Of a stretch of DNA of 45,314 nt, positions 36,795-45,291 are shown piece by piece. Position 1 is the stretch's first letter; each line of letters opens with the position of its first letter. This DNA is from DASRDU01 sp035560235. Its GTDB lineage: Bacteria > Acidobacteriota > Blastocatellia > RBC074. Location: assembly GCA_035560235.1 (NCBI GenBank), contig DATMAG010000085.1, forward strand, positions 1 through 45,314, in the 5' to 3' direction. The position numbers and the translations under genes were made by a program. Under the pieces are notes generated by a model. The model worked only from the letters and a program-made list of their open reading frames with translations, was not told where the DNA came from and searched no databases.

Positions 36795-37142
36795 ATGACG
36801 AAACGATCAGCCGCCCTGATAATCTGTTTGCTTGAAACCCTGCGCGCCCGTCATCCCGATTTCGACAGCGAGCTTGCCCGCTGCATTACACGCATTCGCC
36901 ACAAATCCAGCCGCGCCCTTGATTCCGACGACAAGGCCATTTGCGCCGCCCTCAGAAACGGCTGCAACACGGTGAACGACATCGCCGACGTGACGAAGCT
37001 GCCGCCCGATACGATCTATGGCCGGTTGCGGCGGATGGCGGAGTCGGGCGAGGTCTACAGCACCCGCGTCGCCAGAGCCGAGGGGCGCGGCGGCGACCGC
37101 CGGACAAGGGCCTACTGGCTGACGGACGAGCCGCTGAACTGA
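36795..37142 (+). CDS. Winged helix-turn-helix regulator (115 aa)
   Basis: The ATG at 36795 (MTKRSAALIICLLETLRARH) is preferred over one 42 nt upstream. The second half is a typical winged helix: AICAALRNGCNTVNDIADVTKLPPDTIYGRLRRMAESGEV in order, followed by RRTRAYWL, the wing. It resembles small ArsR/IclR-type DNA-binding domains. Position between lysis and packaging genes suggests a late-gene regulator. In 36613-36794 I see no gene. Confidence 0.7.
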   Translation: MTKRSAALIICLLETLRARHPDFDSELARCITRIRHKSSRALDSDDKAICAALRNGCNTVNDIADVTKLPPDTIYGRLRRMAESGEVYSTRVARAEGRGGDRRTRAYWLTDEPLN

Positions 37143-37156
37143 CCGTCACTGCCGCA

Positions 37157-37178
37157 CTCAGAAAAATCAAAACACCTG
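37157..37178 (+). repeat. Intergenic A-tract motif, copy c
   Basis: CTCAGAAAAATCAAAACACC, a divergent copy of the motif, between the winged-helix gene and the holin candidate. Confidence 0.45.
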
Positions 37179-37281
37179 AGAGCCTATGCTGACTGCTGTC
37201 TCGTGGTGGGTCGGGCCGCGCGGGCGCACCAGGCATTGATGATCCGGCGCGGCCCATTACTTCAACTTGTGAGGAACAGTC

Positions 37282-37467
37282 ATGCAGAAATTTCTACAGA
37301 TTCTCGGTGCCATCGGCGTCGGCGCGAGCGCGCTCGCCCAGGCTTACGGCACCACGTTTCCCAAAGTGGCGGCCATCGCCGGCGCAGTCGGCGGCAGTGC
37401 GCTGCTCATCGCTGACCCGATTGTGAAGATCAGCGCGCTGCTTCAGAAGCAGGAGCCGAAACAGTAG
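37282..37467 (+). CDS. Small membrane protein, holin candidate (61 aa)
   Basis: GAGGAAC precedes the ATG at 37282. The 61-residue protein is mostly hydrophobic (FLQILGAIGVGASALAQAYG, then VAAIAGAVGGSALLIADPIV), with two probable membrane helices and a charged C-terminus (KQEPKQ). Small two-helix proteins near an endolysin are often holins. No family is recognised, so this rests on size, topology and place. Confidence 0.6.
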   Translation: MQKFLQILGAIGVGASALAQAYGTTFPKVAAIAGAVGGSALLIADPIVKISALLQKQEPKQ

Positions 37468-37488
37468 CCGCTCGCACGATCCGGGCTG

Positions 37489-37809
37489 ATGAACGACGCT
37501 CCCGCAAAAGCAAAAGACCATCGCGCGCGGTTCGACTGGCCGCTGATCCTTCAGATCACGACCATTCTGGCCGCCGCGATCAGCGCCTACGTGGGCGTGC
37601 GCGTCGGCCTGACCGACCTCTCGATCCGCGTCAACCGGCTCGAAGTGCAGGTCGCACAGCACGAACAGGAGTTGCGCAACTGCGCCCCGAAGCAGGACGT
37701 CATCACGCGCTCGGAGTTTAGCGCCCGCTGGGAGGATGTGCAGGGCAACCTGACCGAGATCAAGGCCAACCTTCGCGAGCTGCTCAGACGGCAGCCGAAG
37801 GGCGACTGA
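37489..37809 (+). CDS. Membrane-anchored coiled-coil protein, holin or spanin candidate (106 aa)
   Basis: One N-terminal membrane helix at about residues 17-40 (WPLILQITTILAAAISAYVG) is followed by a heptad-rich region (LSIRVNRLEVQVAQHEQEL) to the end. The topology resembles i-spanins or XhlA-type lysis proteins. It follows the holin candidate by 21 nt, in the lysis cluster. No partner o-spanin is seen. Confidence 0.6.
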   Translation: MNDAPAKAKDHRARFDWPLILQITTILAAAISAYVGVRVGLTDLSIRVNRLEVQVAQHEQELRNCAPKQDVITRSEFSARWEDVQGNLTEIKANLRELLRRQPKGD

Positions 37810-37908
37810 GATCAAAGGTACTTCCCGGAGCCTGCGCCGTGAGGGTGACTCGCCACCCCACTGGAACGCCAGGGACAGAACTTTTTTTCATTTCATCATC
37901 AAGCGCCG

Positions 37909-38061
37909 ATGATCCGATTCATACACCGTTTGTTTCAGGAACGCTGGTGCTGGCGGTGCCGGGAGTGGAAGACCTTCGTCGGCGCCGGTGACGAGGACGG
38001 TGAGACCGAACGCTGTCACGGCTGTCGGCGGGCCTGCTGGCGCTGCGCCTGTCATTTATGA
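37909..38061 (+). CDS. Zinc-ribbon micro-protein (50 aa)
   Basis: A 50-codon frame runs from ATG 37909 to TGA 38061, and its end overlaps the next gene's ATG (ATGA), the same coupling used throughout the module. It begins MIRFIHRLFQERWCWRC and has CxxC pairs CWRC, CHGC and CWRC, plus a final CACH. Two pairs would bind one zinc ion. The function is unknown. The cysteine pattern and the coupling argue that it is real. Confidence 0.6.
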   Translation: MIRFIHRLFQERWCWRCREWKTFVGAGDEDGETERCHGCRRACWRCACHL

Positions 38062-38621
38062 GCTTCGATCTCGAAAAGCAGTTGCGGTTTGCGCTCGCCT
38101 CGGCGCTCACGCTGACGGCCAAAGAGGCGCAGGCCGCAGTCATCGCTGATATTGAACGCACGTTCACCGTGCGCAACGGGTGGGACAAGCCCTCGAACGC
38201 GATGGGCATCAGGGTGCTGCCCGCGGCGAAGGACGATCTCACCGCCGCAGTGGCCACGCGCGCCGACTGGCTCTCGCTGCACGAGACCGGCGGCGAGAAG
38301 ACGCCGCAGGGCGAGCATCTTGCTGTTCCGACCGCGAATGTGCGGCGCAGCAAGCGGGAGATCATTCTGGCCAGCCAGCGACCGCGTGCATTGGAAGGCC
38401 GGAGTACAGTAGTGCTTCCGCTCCGGCGCGGCGGCCAGATGATCTTCCAGCGCAAAGGCAAAGGGAAAAAGAGCCGCCTGGTGCCGCTCTATCGCCTCAT
38501 CCCGCGCGCGCACATCAGGCAGCAGTCAACCTTCACTGCACCGGTCGCACAGGTCGTCGAAAAACGCTTCAGCGATCTCCTCTTTCAGCAGCTCGTGAAG
38601 GCCGTCAGAACAGCGCGATGA
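38058..38621 (+). CDS. Tail-completion/minor tail-like phage protein (187 aa)
   Basis: The protein starts MSFDLEKQLRFALASALTLT and has VRNGWDKPSNAMGIRVLPAA near 39-58, then ADWLSLHETGGEKTPQGEHL near 69-88. This resembles the phage tail-completion proteins that carry a W-x-x-LHETGG-x-x-TP motif. A basic segment (QRKGKGKKSRLVPLYRL) follows. The assignment is by motif memory, so the exact role in the virion is uncertain. It lies before the terminase genes, an uncommon place for a tail-completion gene. Confidence 0.55.
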   Translation: MSFDLEKQLRFALASALTLTAKEAQAAVIADIERTFTVRNGWDKPSNAMGIRVLPAAKDDLTAAVATRADWLSLHETGGEKTPQGEHLAVPTANVRRSKREIILASQRPRALEGRSTVVLPLRRGGQMIFQRKGKGKKSRLVPLYRLIPRAHIRQQSTFTAPVAQVVEKRFSDLLFQQLVKAVRTAR

Positions 38622-39109
38622 AAAAGGCAAAACCGATTCAGGCCGCCGCCGGACAGGACGAGGAACTCTGTTCCATTTCGCGGCTCGCCGAATACTTCGA
38701 TCTCGACCGCGCGACGATGCGCCGCCGCCTCGACGACGCAGGCAAACAGCCTGTGAGCGCGCGCGCGAAGGAGAAGCTCTACCGGCTCTCCGACGCTGAA
38801 GAGGCTGTCGCCGCAGCCGACAGCTCAGACCTCGAAGCGGCCCGCCTGCGCAAGCTGAATGCGGAGATCAGGCTCAAGGAACTCGAATTTGAGCGCGAGC
38901 GCGGCGAACTCGTTTACGTGAAGGATGTGCGCGACGATCTGCAGCAGATCTTCCATCGCCTGTTTCAGCGCACCGCCGTGCAGCTTCCGCGCGAGATTGC
39001 GTCGGCGCTCTTCAAGGCTGAAACGAGCGGCGAGATGGCCGAGATTCTTCAGCGCAGTCTCGAGAAGGTGTTCAATGACCTCCGCAACGACCATCAGAGC
39101 TATCTCTGA
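38618..39109 (+). CDS. Terminase small subunit (Nu1/DUF1441-like)
   Basis: The ATG at 38618 overlaps the previous stop. The 163-residue protein has an N-terminal helix-turn-helix (SISRLAEYFDLDRATMRRRL), which would bind the packaging site. A coiled helix follows (LRKLNAEIRLKELEFERERG), then the end (EMAEILQRSLEKVFNDLR). This is the layout of Nu1-type small terminases, and the large subunit follows. Confidence 0.8.
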   Translation: MKKAKPIQAAAGQDEELCSISRLAEYFDLDRATMRRRLDDAGKQPVSARAKEKLYRLSDAEEAVAAADSSDLEAARLRKLNAEIRLKELEFERERGELVYVKDVRDDLQQIFHRLFQRTAVQLPREIASALFKAETSGEMAEILQRSLEKVFNDLRNDHQSYL

Positions 39110-40940
39110 AGCCATCTGTTCGGCGATCCCCGCGTCGTCGCTCACGGTCAGCGCGTGGGCCGACACCTACCGGTATCTCGCGCCGGAACGCTCGGCCCGG
39201 CCCGGACGCTGGTCAACCGATCTGGTGCCGTATGCGCGGGCGATTATGGACGCCGCCTCGCGCCCGGATGTTCACGAGATCGTCTTCTGGAAGTCGGCGC
39301 AGGTCGGCGGGACTGAGATCATCAACAACATCATCGGCTACTTCATTCACATCGAGCCGTCGCCGATTCTCTATGTCTGCGAAACCGAGCAGAAGGCGAA
39401 GGCGTGGTCGCAGGAATCGCTCGCGCCGATGATCCGCGACACGCCCGTTCTCGCGGCCCTCGTCGAGGAGGCCCGCGCCCGCGATTCAGGCAATACCATC
39501 GAAGGCAAAAAATATCCGGGCGGCCATCTCGCCGTCGCGTGGGCCACGTCGGCGGCCACGCTCTCCTCGCGCCCGCGCCGCATTGTGGCCTTCGACGAGA
39601 TTGACGCCTTCGGCACGACCTCGGAAGGCGATCCGATCTCGCTCGGCGAAGCCCGCACCAAAACCTTCTCGAATTACCTCATCATCAAGGTCAGCACTCC
39701 GCGCGACGACGAGACCTCGCGCATCAAACCCGCTTATGAGGCTTCATATCGCGGCAGATTCCTGCTGCCCTGCCTGCACTGCGGCGAGTACCAAGCGCTC
39801 GAATGGGAGCGCATCAGATGGGATGACGATCCGCTCGCGGCTTATTACGTCTGCGTGAACGGCTGTGTGATCGAACACGATGAGAAGCAGGCGATGCTCG
39901 CGCAGGGTGAATGGCGCTGGGAGGGCGAATTTTCCGGCGTGATCGGCTTCCACATCTGGGAGGCCTATTCGCCCTTCGTGACCTGGGGGCAGATGGCGGC
40001 GAACTTTCTCCGCAAGAAGGCAAAGATCGGCGAGCTGAAGACCTTCGTCAACACGTCGCTCGCGCAGACCTGGCAGCAGCTCGACCGCGAAATCGAAGTC
40101 GGCGAACTGCCCTCGCGCTGCGAAGAGTACGAAGCGGAAGTGCCCGCCGGCGTGCTCCTGCTCACTGCCGGAGTGGACGTGCAGGGCGACCGCCTCGAAT
40201 ACGAGATCGTCGGCTGGGGCCACGATGATGAATCGTGGTCAATTCGCTACGGCGTGCTCGCCGGCGATCCGGCGCAGCGCGACGTGTGGCAGGCGCTCAG
40301 AGACGCGCTCCGGCGCGATTTCACCGGCGCGGACGGCGCGGTCTTCAATGTCGCGGCGGCCTGCATTGATTCGGGCGGCCATCACACCGATGAAGTCTAC
40401 AAATTCTGCCGCGAAAACATGGGCCGCCGCTGGTACGCCGTGAAGGGCGCGAACACGCCGGGGCGACCTCTGATCTCGAAGCCGACGCTGCAGGGCAAAC
40501 CGCCCGTCAAACTTTTCACCATCGGCACCGAGACGGCGAAGGACGCCTTCAGCGCCCGCCTCAGAGTCAGCGAGCCGGGGCCGAACTACTGCCACTTTCC
40601 CGAACTCTGCGAGGACGGTCATCCCGTCTACGACGAGAGTTACTTCAAACAACTGTGCAGCGAGCAGCCGGTCATCGAGTACCGGCGCGGCGTGGCGACG
40701 CGCGTCTGGCGCAAGATCAGACCGTCGCTCCGGAATGAGGCGCTCGACTGCCGCGTTTATGCGATGGCCGCGCTTCAGATTCTCAATCCTGATTTTGAAC
40801 GGCTCGCGGCGCGGCGCGGCGGCGAAAGCGCACCCTCAGGCGAGGGCAGTGAATCAGCCGCGCCGCGCCGCGAGCGCCCGGCGCGCACCGGCTTCACCGG
40901 CCACCGGCGGGGCGGCGGCTTCGTGGGCGGCTGGAGGTAA
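39075..40940 (+). CDS. Terminase large subunit (GpA family)
   Basis: The start used is the ATG at 39075, 35 nt inside the small-subunit gene, giving 621 residues; the longer frame to 38925 is a shadow. The ATPase has the GpA P-loop-like WKSAQVGGTEIINN at about 71-84 and Walker B FDEIDAFG near 173-180. The nuclease half has LLTAGVDVQGDRLEYEIVGW near 358 and AACIDSGGHHTDEVYKF near 428, whose acidic residues bind metal. The enzyme drives DNA into proheads and cuts it. The C-terminal end is Arg/Gly-rich. Confidence 0.93.
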   Translation: MTSATTIRAISEAICSAIPASSLTVSAWADTYRYLAPERSARPGRWSTDLVPYARAIMDAASRPDVHEIVFWKSAQVGGTEIINNIIGYFIHIEPSPILYVCETEQKAKAWSQESLAPMIRDTPVLAALVEEARARDSGNTIEGKKYPGGHLAVAWATSAATLSSRPRRIVAFDEIDAFGTTSEGDPISLGEARTKTFSNYLIIKVSTPRDDETSRIKPAYEASYRGRFLLPCLHCGEYQALEWERIRWDDDPLAAYYVCVNGCVIEHDEKQAMLAQGEWRWEGEFSGVIGFHIWEAYSPFVTWGQMAANFLRKKAKIGELKTFVNTSLAQTWQQLDREIEVGELPSRCEEYEAEVPAGVLLLTAGVDVQGDRLEYEIVGWGHDDESWSIRYGVLAGDPAQRDVWQALRDALRRDFTGADGAVFNVAAACIDSGGHHTDEVYKFCRENMGRRWYAVKGANTPGRPLISKPTLQGKPPVKLFTIGTETAKDAFSARLRVSEPGPNYCHFPELCEDGHPVYDESYFKQLCSEQPVIEYRRGVATRVWRKIRPSLRNEALDCRVYAMAALQILNPDFERLAARRGGESAPSGEGSESAAPRRERPARTGFTGHRRGGGFVGGWR

Positions 40941-40943
40941 GCC

Positions 40944-41096
40944 ATGCGAATCGAATTCGACAACGGCGAGTTCATCGAAATCACCGGCAGCCCGGCGCGC
41001 CTGCGGCAATTGCGGAAGCTGCTTGAACTCGGTCTCGCGGAAGTCGCGCGGCTCGCTGGCGCTGCGGAAAGCGAAACAGAAGGAGACTATCCATGA
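40944..41096 (+). CDS. Small phage protein of unknown function (50 aa)
   Basis: A 50-codon frame from ATG 40944 to TGA 41096 begins MRIEFDNGEFIEITGSPARL and continues as a helix (RQLRKLLELGLAEVARLAG). Its stop overlaps the next ATG (ATGA), and it starts 3 nt after the terminase stop. Tiny genes at this place exist in lambda-like head modules. I cannot assign a function. Confidence 0.6.
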   Translation: MRIEFDNGEFIEITGSPARLRQLRKLLELGLAEVARLAGAAESETEGDYP

Positions 41097-41665
41097 CATC
41101 TTCGCCGATTTCATCGAGTGAACCGACCGCATTCGTGGCCGGTGAAACGCTCGTCTGGACGAAACAGATCAGCGGTTACACGCCTGCCGAAGGCTGGACG
41201 CTCGTCTGTTACTTTCGCGGCCCGGCGGGCGGCTTCGATGCGCCGGGCGTGGCCGACGCGAGCGGCTGGCGCGTGACGGTGCCTGCCGCCGAGACGCAGA
41301 ACCTCAGCGCCGGAATCTATTTCTATCAGTGCTGGGTCACGCGCGCTGACGAACGCCATCTCGTCTCCAGCGGAGAGTGCCGCGTGACGGCCTCGCTGCC
41401 GGCGGCGAATGCGCCCTTTGACGGTCGTTCCGAGACGAAGAAGATCCTCGATGCCATTGACGCGATGATCCTCAAAAAGGCGACGCTCGATCAGCAGGAG
41501 TATCAGATCGGCAACCGCGCCCTCAAACGCATTCCGCTGCCCGAACTCATCGCGCTGCGCGACAAGTATGCGCGCCTCTATGCGCAGGAGCAGCGCGCCG
41601 AGCGGCTCCGGCAGGGCGGCACTTATTTCAAATCCATCTTCACGAGGTTCGAGCAGTCGTCATGA
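41093..41665 (+). CDS. Head-tail joining protein: Ig-like domain plus gpW-like domain
   Basis: The first 100 residues are beta-rich (FVAGETLVWTKQISGY, then GIYFYQCWVTRADE), like phage Ig-type domains. The last 75 are gpW-like: KKILDAIDAMILKKATLDQQ then YQIGNRALKRIPLPELIALR near 138-157. In the gpW family this domain joins the head to the tail. AAGGAG precedes the ATG. The combination of both domains in one protein is less usual than free gpW. Confidence 0.72.
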   Translation: MTSSPISSSEPTAFVAGETLVWTKQISGYTPAEGWTLVCYFRGPAGGFDAPGVADASGWRVTVPAAETQNLSAGIYFYQCWVTRADERHLVSSGECRVTASLPAANAPFDGRSETKKILDAIDAMILKKATLDQQEYQIGNRALKRIPLPELIALRDKYARLYAQEQRAERLRQGGTYFKSIFTRFEQSS

Positions 41666-43182
41666 TCAAAGCGTTCCTTGACAAACTCTTCTCCCGCGAG
41701 ACCCCGGTCACGCTGCACCTGGAGCAGCCCCGGCTGAAGCAGCAGCCGGTCAAACGCGCTTATCAGGCCGGTCAGGTCAACCGGCTCACCGGCGACTGGA
41801 CGATCACGCCGACTTCGACCCGCTCCGATCTGCGCGTCTACCTGCGCAACCTGCGCGCGCGGTCGCGCGATCTCAGTCGCAACAACGATTACGTCAAAAA
41901 GTTCCTGCAGATGGTGCGGACGAATGTCGTCGGCCCGGCGGGGATCAGACTGCAGGTGCGGGCCAGAAACGAAAACGCGCCCGCCGATGCGCCGGAACTC
42001 GATCACGACTTCAATCGCATGGTCGAAGCGGCGTGGCGCGAGTGGAGCCACAAGGAACACTGCACCGCGTCCGGCAGGCTCTCGTGGCACGACGCGCAGA
42101 AGCTCTTTGTGCGCACGCTCGCCCGCGACGGCGAAGTCCTCGTGCGCAAAATCCGCACGACGGGCAAATACGGCTTCGCGCTCAAATTCATTGACGTGAA
42201 CTGGCTCGACGAGCAGTTCAATCACCGCCTGCCCGACGGCAACCGCATCATCATGTCGGTCGAAGTGGATGACGACGACCGCCCCGTCGCTTACTGGCTC
42301 ACGCCGCCGACGGATGAATACACCTACCCCGGTGCGGTCTGGGACGGCAGCGGGCAGCGGCATCGCGTGCGCGTGCCCGCCGCCGAGATGATCCACTGCT
42401 ACATTGCGGAAGACGAGAACCAGACGCGCGGCGTGCCCTGGTGTTACACGGCGGCGCTGCGCCTGAAGATGCTCGGCGGTTACGAGGAAGCGGAACTCGT
42501 CGCGGCCCGCGTCGGCGCGTGCAAGGGCGGCTTTTTCAAGCGGCCTGAAGATGAGCAGTTCACCGGCGAGGATGACCAGACTCAGCTCATCGAGCAGGTC
42601 GAACCCGGCATGCTGCAGGAGCTGCCGCCGGGCTGGGAGTTTCAGCAGTACGACCCGAACCATCCCAACACCAATTTCGGCGCGTTCATCAAAAGCGTGC
42701 TGCGCGGCGTCGCGGCGGGCCTCGAAGTCTCTTACACCTCGCTGGCCAACGATCTCGAAAGCGTCAATTACTCCTCGATCCGCGCCGGGCTGCTCGAAGA
42801 GCGCGACGTGTGGCGCGACCTGCAGGCTTTCATGATCGAACACTTCTGCCGTCCCGTTTACCTCGCCTGGCTCGAAGCGGCGATGCTCACGGGCGCGCTT
42901 CCGCTGCGCGCCGCCGATTACGAGCGCCTGCTCGCTCCCGCGTGGCAGCCGCGCGGGTGGGCCTGGGTCGATCCGCTCAAGGACGTGCAGGCGTCAATCC
43001 TCGCCATCGAGACGGGCCTCGCCACGCGCACCGATGTGCTGGCCGAACAGGGCGAGGATTTCGCCGAAACCGTCGAGCTGCTGGCCGCCGAAGCTGCGCT
43101 GCTCGAGCAGCACGGCATCCGCGTGAGCAGCGGGACGCAGCAGCCCGTCACTCCTGCCGGAGATCCGGCGGAAGATGATTGA
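41662..43182 (+). CDS. Portal protein, lambda family
   Basis: The 506-residue protein has the lambda-type portal motifs: SRNNDYVKKFLQMVRTNVVG near 72-91, DGEVLVRKI, and RVPAAEMIHCYIAEDENQTRG near 234-254. AGLEVSYTSLANDLESVNYSSI and RAGLLEERDVWRDLQ lie near 353-390. The portal is a dodecameric ring through which the terminase drives DNA. The ATG overlaps the previous stop. Confidence 0.94.
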   Translation: MIKAFLDKLFSRETPVTLHLEQPRLKQQPVKRAYQAGQVNRLTGDWTITPTSTRSDLRVYLRNLRARSRDLSRNNDYVKKFLQMVRTNVVGPAGIRLQVRARNENAPADAPELDHDFNRMVEAAWREWSHKEHCTASGRLSWHDAQKLFVRTLARDGEVLVRKIRTTGKYGFALKFIDVNWLDEQFNHRLPDGNRIIMSVEVDDDDRPVAYWLTPPTDEYTYPGAVWDGSGQRHRVRVPAAEMIHCYIAEDENQTRGVPWCYTAALRLKMLGGYEEAELVAARVGACKGGFFKRPEDEQFTGEDDQTQLIEQVEPGMLQELPPGWEFQQYDPNHPNTNFGAFIKSVLRGVAAGLEVSYTSLANDLESVNYSSIRAGLLEERDVWRDLQAFMIEHFCRPVYLAWLEAAMLTGALPLRAADYERLLAPAWQPRGWAWVDPLKDVQASILAIETGLATRTDVLAEQGEDFAETVELLAAEAALLEQHGIRVSSGTQQPVTPAGDPAEDD

Positions 43183-43225
43183 CGCAGCGGTTAGTGAAGG
43201 AAGTTTTTCCGGCCACTGCCCCTGT

Positions 43226-43250
43226 CCTCAAAAAAATCAAACTGCCGGCC
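43226..43250 (+). repeat. Intergenic A-tract motif, copy d
   Basis: CCTCAAAAAAATCAAACTGC, identical over 17 bases to copy b. It lies in the 135-nt gap between the portal and the protease-capsid gene. Otherwise the gap holds no gene. Confidence 0.6.
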
Positions 43251-43317
43251 TCGTTACTCTCCTCTCTGCGCGGCCCTCGCTGGCGCGAGCACGCTGGCGC
43301 ATCACGGATTACCAGTC

Positions 43318-45261
43318 ATGCCGAAACTGAAGGAAGAGATCAGCAGAAAAGTCATCGGGCGCGAGCTGAAGCGCGTGCAGCCGCTCCGGCGCGAGGACGT
43401 GAGGCTCGACCGCGAGAACCGCACCGTCGAACTGGCGTTCCTCTCCGACCAGCCCATCGAACACTGGTTCGGCAGGCTCATCCTCGACCACTCCGCAGGC
43501 TGCGCCGATTACACCCGGCTGCAAACGAACGGGCCGCTCCTGCTCGAACACGACCGCGACCGCAAGATCGGCGGTCACCTGAAGGTCTGGTCTGACGGCC
43601 ACGTCAGCCGCGCGCTCGTGAAGTTTTCGCGCCGCGACGCAGCCGTCGCCGAGATGGACGACATCGAGGACGGGATTGGGCGCGGCGTTTCGGGCGGCTT
43701 CATCGTCCACGAAATGATCCTCGAAGAGGACGGCGACGACGGGCCGGTGTACCGGGCGACGAAATGGGAACCGGTCGAGAACTCGCTCGTCTCGATCCCG
43801 GCTGACATCACCGTCGGCATCGGACGCGCCCTCGACCCCGAGCTGCGGCGCGAGGCTGACGACGCTGACGAAGAGACCGACGAAGAAACCGATGAAGAGC
43901 GGACGGACGCGGAATGCCGTTGTGAGCTGCACGACGATCACGGCGACTGCGACTCGGACTGCGACTGCGACGAAGGGGAAGAGACAACAGGCCGCGCCGC
44001 GGCTGCCGCGAGCGTCAATTCACAACCAACTGTCACTGTAGTGAGGTCTTCAATGGACAAGGATCAGGAAATTCTTCGCCTCGGCGAGATGCTCGGCGAA
44101 GTCGAACTGGCGCGCGATTTCATCGCGTCGAACAAAACCCCCGACGAATTCAAGGCTGCCGTCCGCCAGCGTCGGCTGACTCAGCAGGCCCCGACCCCGA
44201 AACCGCCCGTCGAACTCTCCGAGCGCGAACGCGAGCAGTATTCGATCACGCGCGCGATTCTGGCCGACGCCAACATCCGCGACGGCAAGCGTGAAAGCTG
44301 CTTCGAGCTGGAGGTGTCAGCCGAAATCGAACGGAACATGCACTCCGGGATCAAGCGTCACGGCGGCATCTTCGTCCCGACGATGCTCAAACGGTCGGGC
44401 CTCGACACCAAATCAACTGCCGCCGGCGGCGCTGCGGTCTTCACCGCATACGAAGGCTTTCTGCCGCTGCTGCGCAACAAGACGCAGGTCATCCTGCTCG
44501 GCGCAACCGTCCTGCCGGGCCTGACGAGCAATGTCTCGTTCGTGCGCCAGGCCACTGCCGGAACCGCCTTCTGGGTCGGCGAGAATCCCGGCGCGGATGT
44601 GACCGAATCGGCGCTCTCGCTCGATCTGGTGACGCTCTCGCCGAAAACGCTCCAGGCGACCACCAGCTTCTCGCGGCAACTGCTCGTGCAGGCATCGGTG
44701 GATGTCGAATCCACCGTCAACAGCGATCTCGCCGAGGTCAACGCCATCGAGATCGATCGCGCGGCGCTGCACGGCTCCGGCGCGGGCAACGAACCGAAGG
44801 GCATCTACAACCAGACCGGCGTCGGCGTCGTCGCCTTCGGCGGCCAGATCAGCTACGACAAGGCGGTGGATCTCGAAACTGCCATCACGGCGGCCAACGC
44901 CGACATCGGCGCAATGGCCTATCTGACGACCCCGAACGTGCGCGGGCGCGCCAAAAAGACGCTCGAATTTCCCGCCGTCAACGGCGCCGCGAAGCTCTGG
45001 GACAAGGACGAAATGAACGGCTATCGCGCCGTCGCCAGCAACAACGTGGCGAAGAACCTCGGCGCGGGGACGAACGAACACGGCATCGTGTTCGGCGTCT
45101 GGCCGGTGCTGATGATCGGCGAATTCGGCGCGATGGAACTGGTCACTGATCCTTACGCGAAAAAGAAGCAGGGAATGATCGAAGTCACCTCGTTCCTGAT
45201 GCTCGACGTGCAGCCCAAGTACGGCCCGGCCTTCGCCAAAGGCACCGGCCTGCTGCCTTAA
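43318..45261 (+). CDS. Fused HK97-type prohead protease and major capsid protein
   Basis: One 647-residue frame carries both functions. Residues about 20-165 are the protease: LLLEHDRDRKIGGHLKVW holds the catalytic His, GRGVSGGFIVHEM the catalytic Ser, and NSLVSIPAD the conserved end. Residues about 175-230 are a strongly acidic linker with Glu/Asp repeats and a cysteine-histidine cluster (residues about 201-219). Residues about 240-300 are helical, like a scaffolding (delta) domain. Residues about 345-645 are the HK97-fold capsid: LLRNKTQVILLGATVLPGL, GTAFWVGENPGADVTES, RAALHGSGAGNEPKGIYN. A protease cut would free the capsid part. No frameshift is visible. Confidence 0.9.
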   Translation: MPKLKEEISRKVIGRELKRVQPLRREDVRLDRENRTVELAFLSDQPIEHWFGRLILDHSAGCADYTRLQTNGPLLLEHDRDRKIGGHLKVWSDGHVSRALVKFSRRDAAVAEMDDIEDGIGRGVSGGFIVHEMILEEDGDDGPVYRATKWEPVENSLVSIPADITVGIGRALDPELRREADDADEETDEETDEERTDAECRCELHDDHGDCDSDCDCDEGEETTGRAAAAASVNSQPTVTVVRSSMDKDQEILRLGEMLGEVELARDFIASNKTPDEFKAAVRQRRLTQQAPTPKPPVELSEREREQYSITRAILADANIRDGKRESCFELEVSAEIERNMHSGIKRHGGIFVPTMLKRSGLDTKSTAAGGAAVFTAYEGFLPLLRNKTQVILLGATVLPGLTSNVSFVRQATAGTAFWVGENPGADVTESALSLDLVTLSPKTLQATTSFSRQLLVQASVDVESTVNSDLAEVNAIEIDRAALHGSGAGNEPKGIYNQTGVGVVAFGGQISYDKAVDLETAITAANADIGAMAYLTTPNVRGRAKKTLEFPAVNGAAKLWDKDEMNGYRAVASNNVAKNLGAGTNEHGIVFGVWPVLMIGEFGAMELVTDPYAKKKQGMIEVTSFLMLDVQPKYGPAFAKGTGLLP

Positions 45262-45263
45262 TT

Positions 45264-45291
45264 GTCAGTGGTCAGCAGTCAGTGGTCAGTG
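45264..45291. repeat. Heptamer tandem repeat, four units
   Basis: GTCAGTG, GTCAGCA, GTCAGTG and GTCAGTG follow in tandem just after the capsid stop. It resembles the host repeat at 16961-16981. Confidence 0.65.

Noticed and set aside
41623..42843. 406-codon antisense frame over the portal gene
   Set aside because: It mirrors the portal gene, which has clear family motifs on the plus strand.
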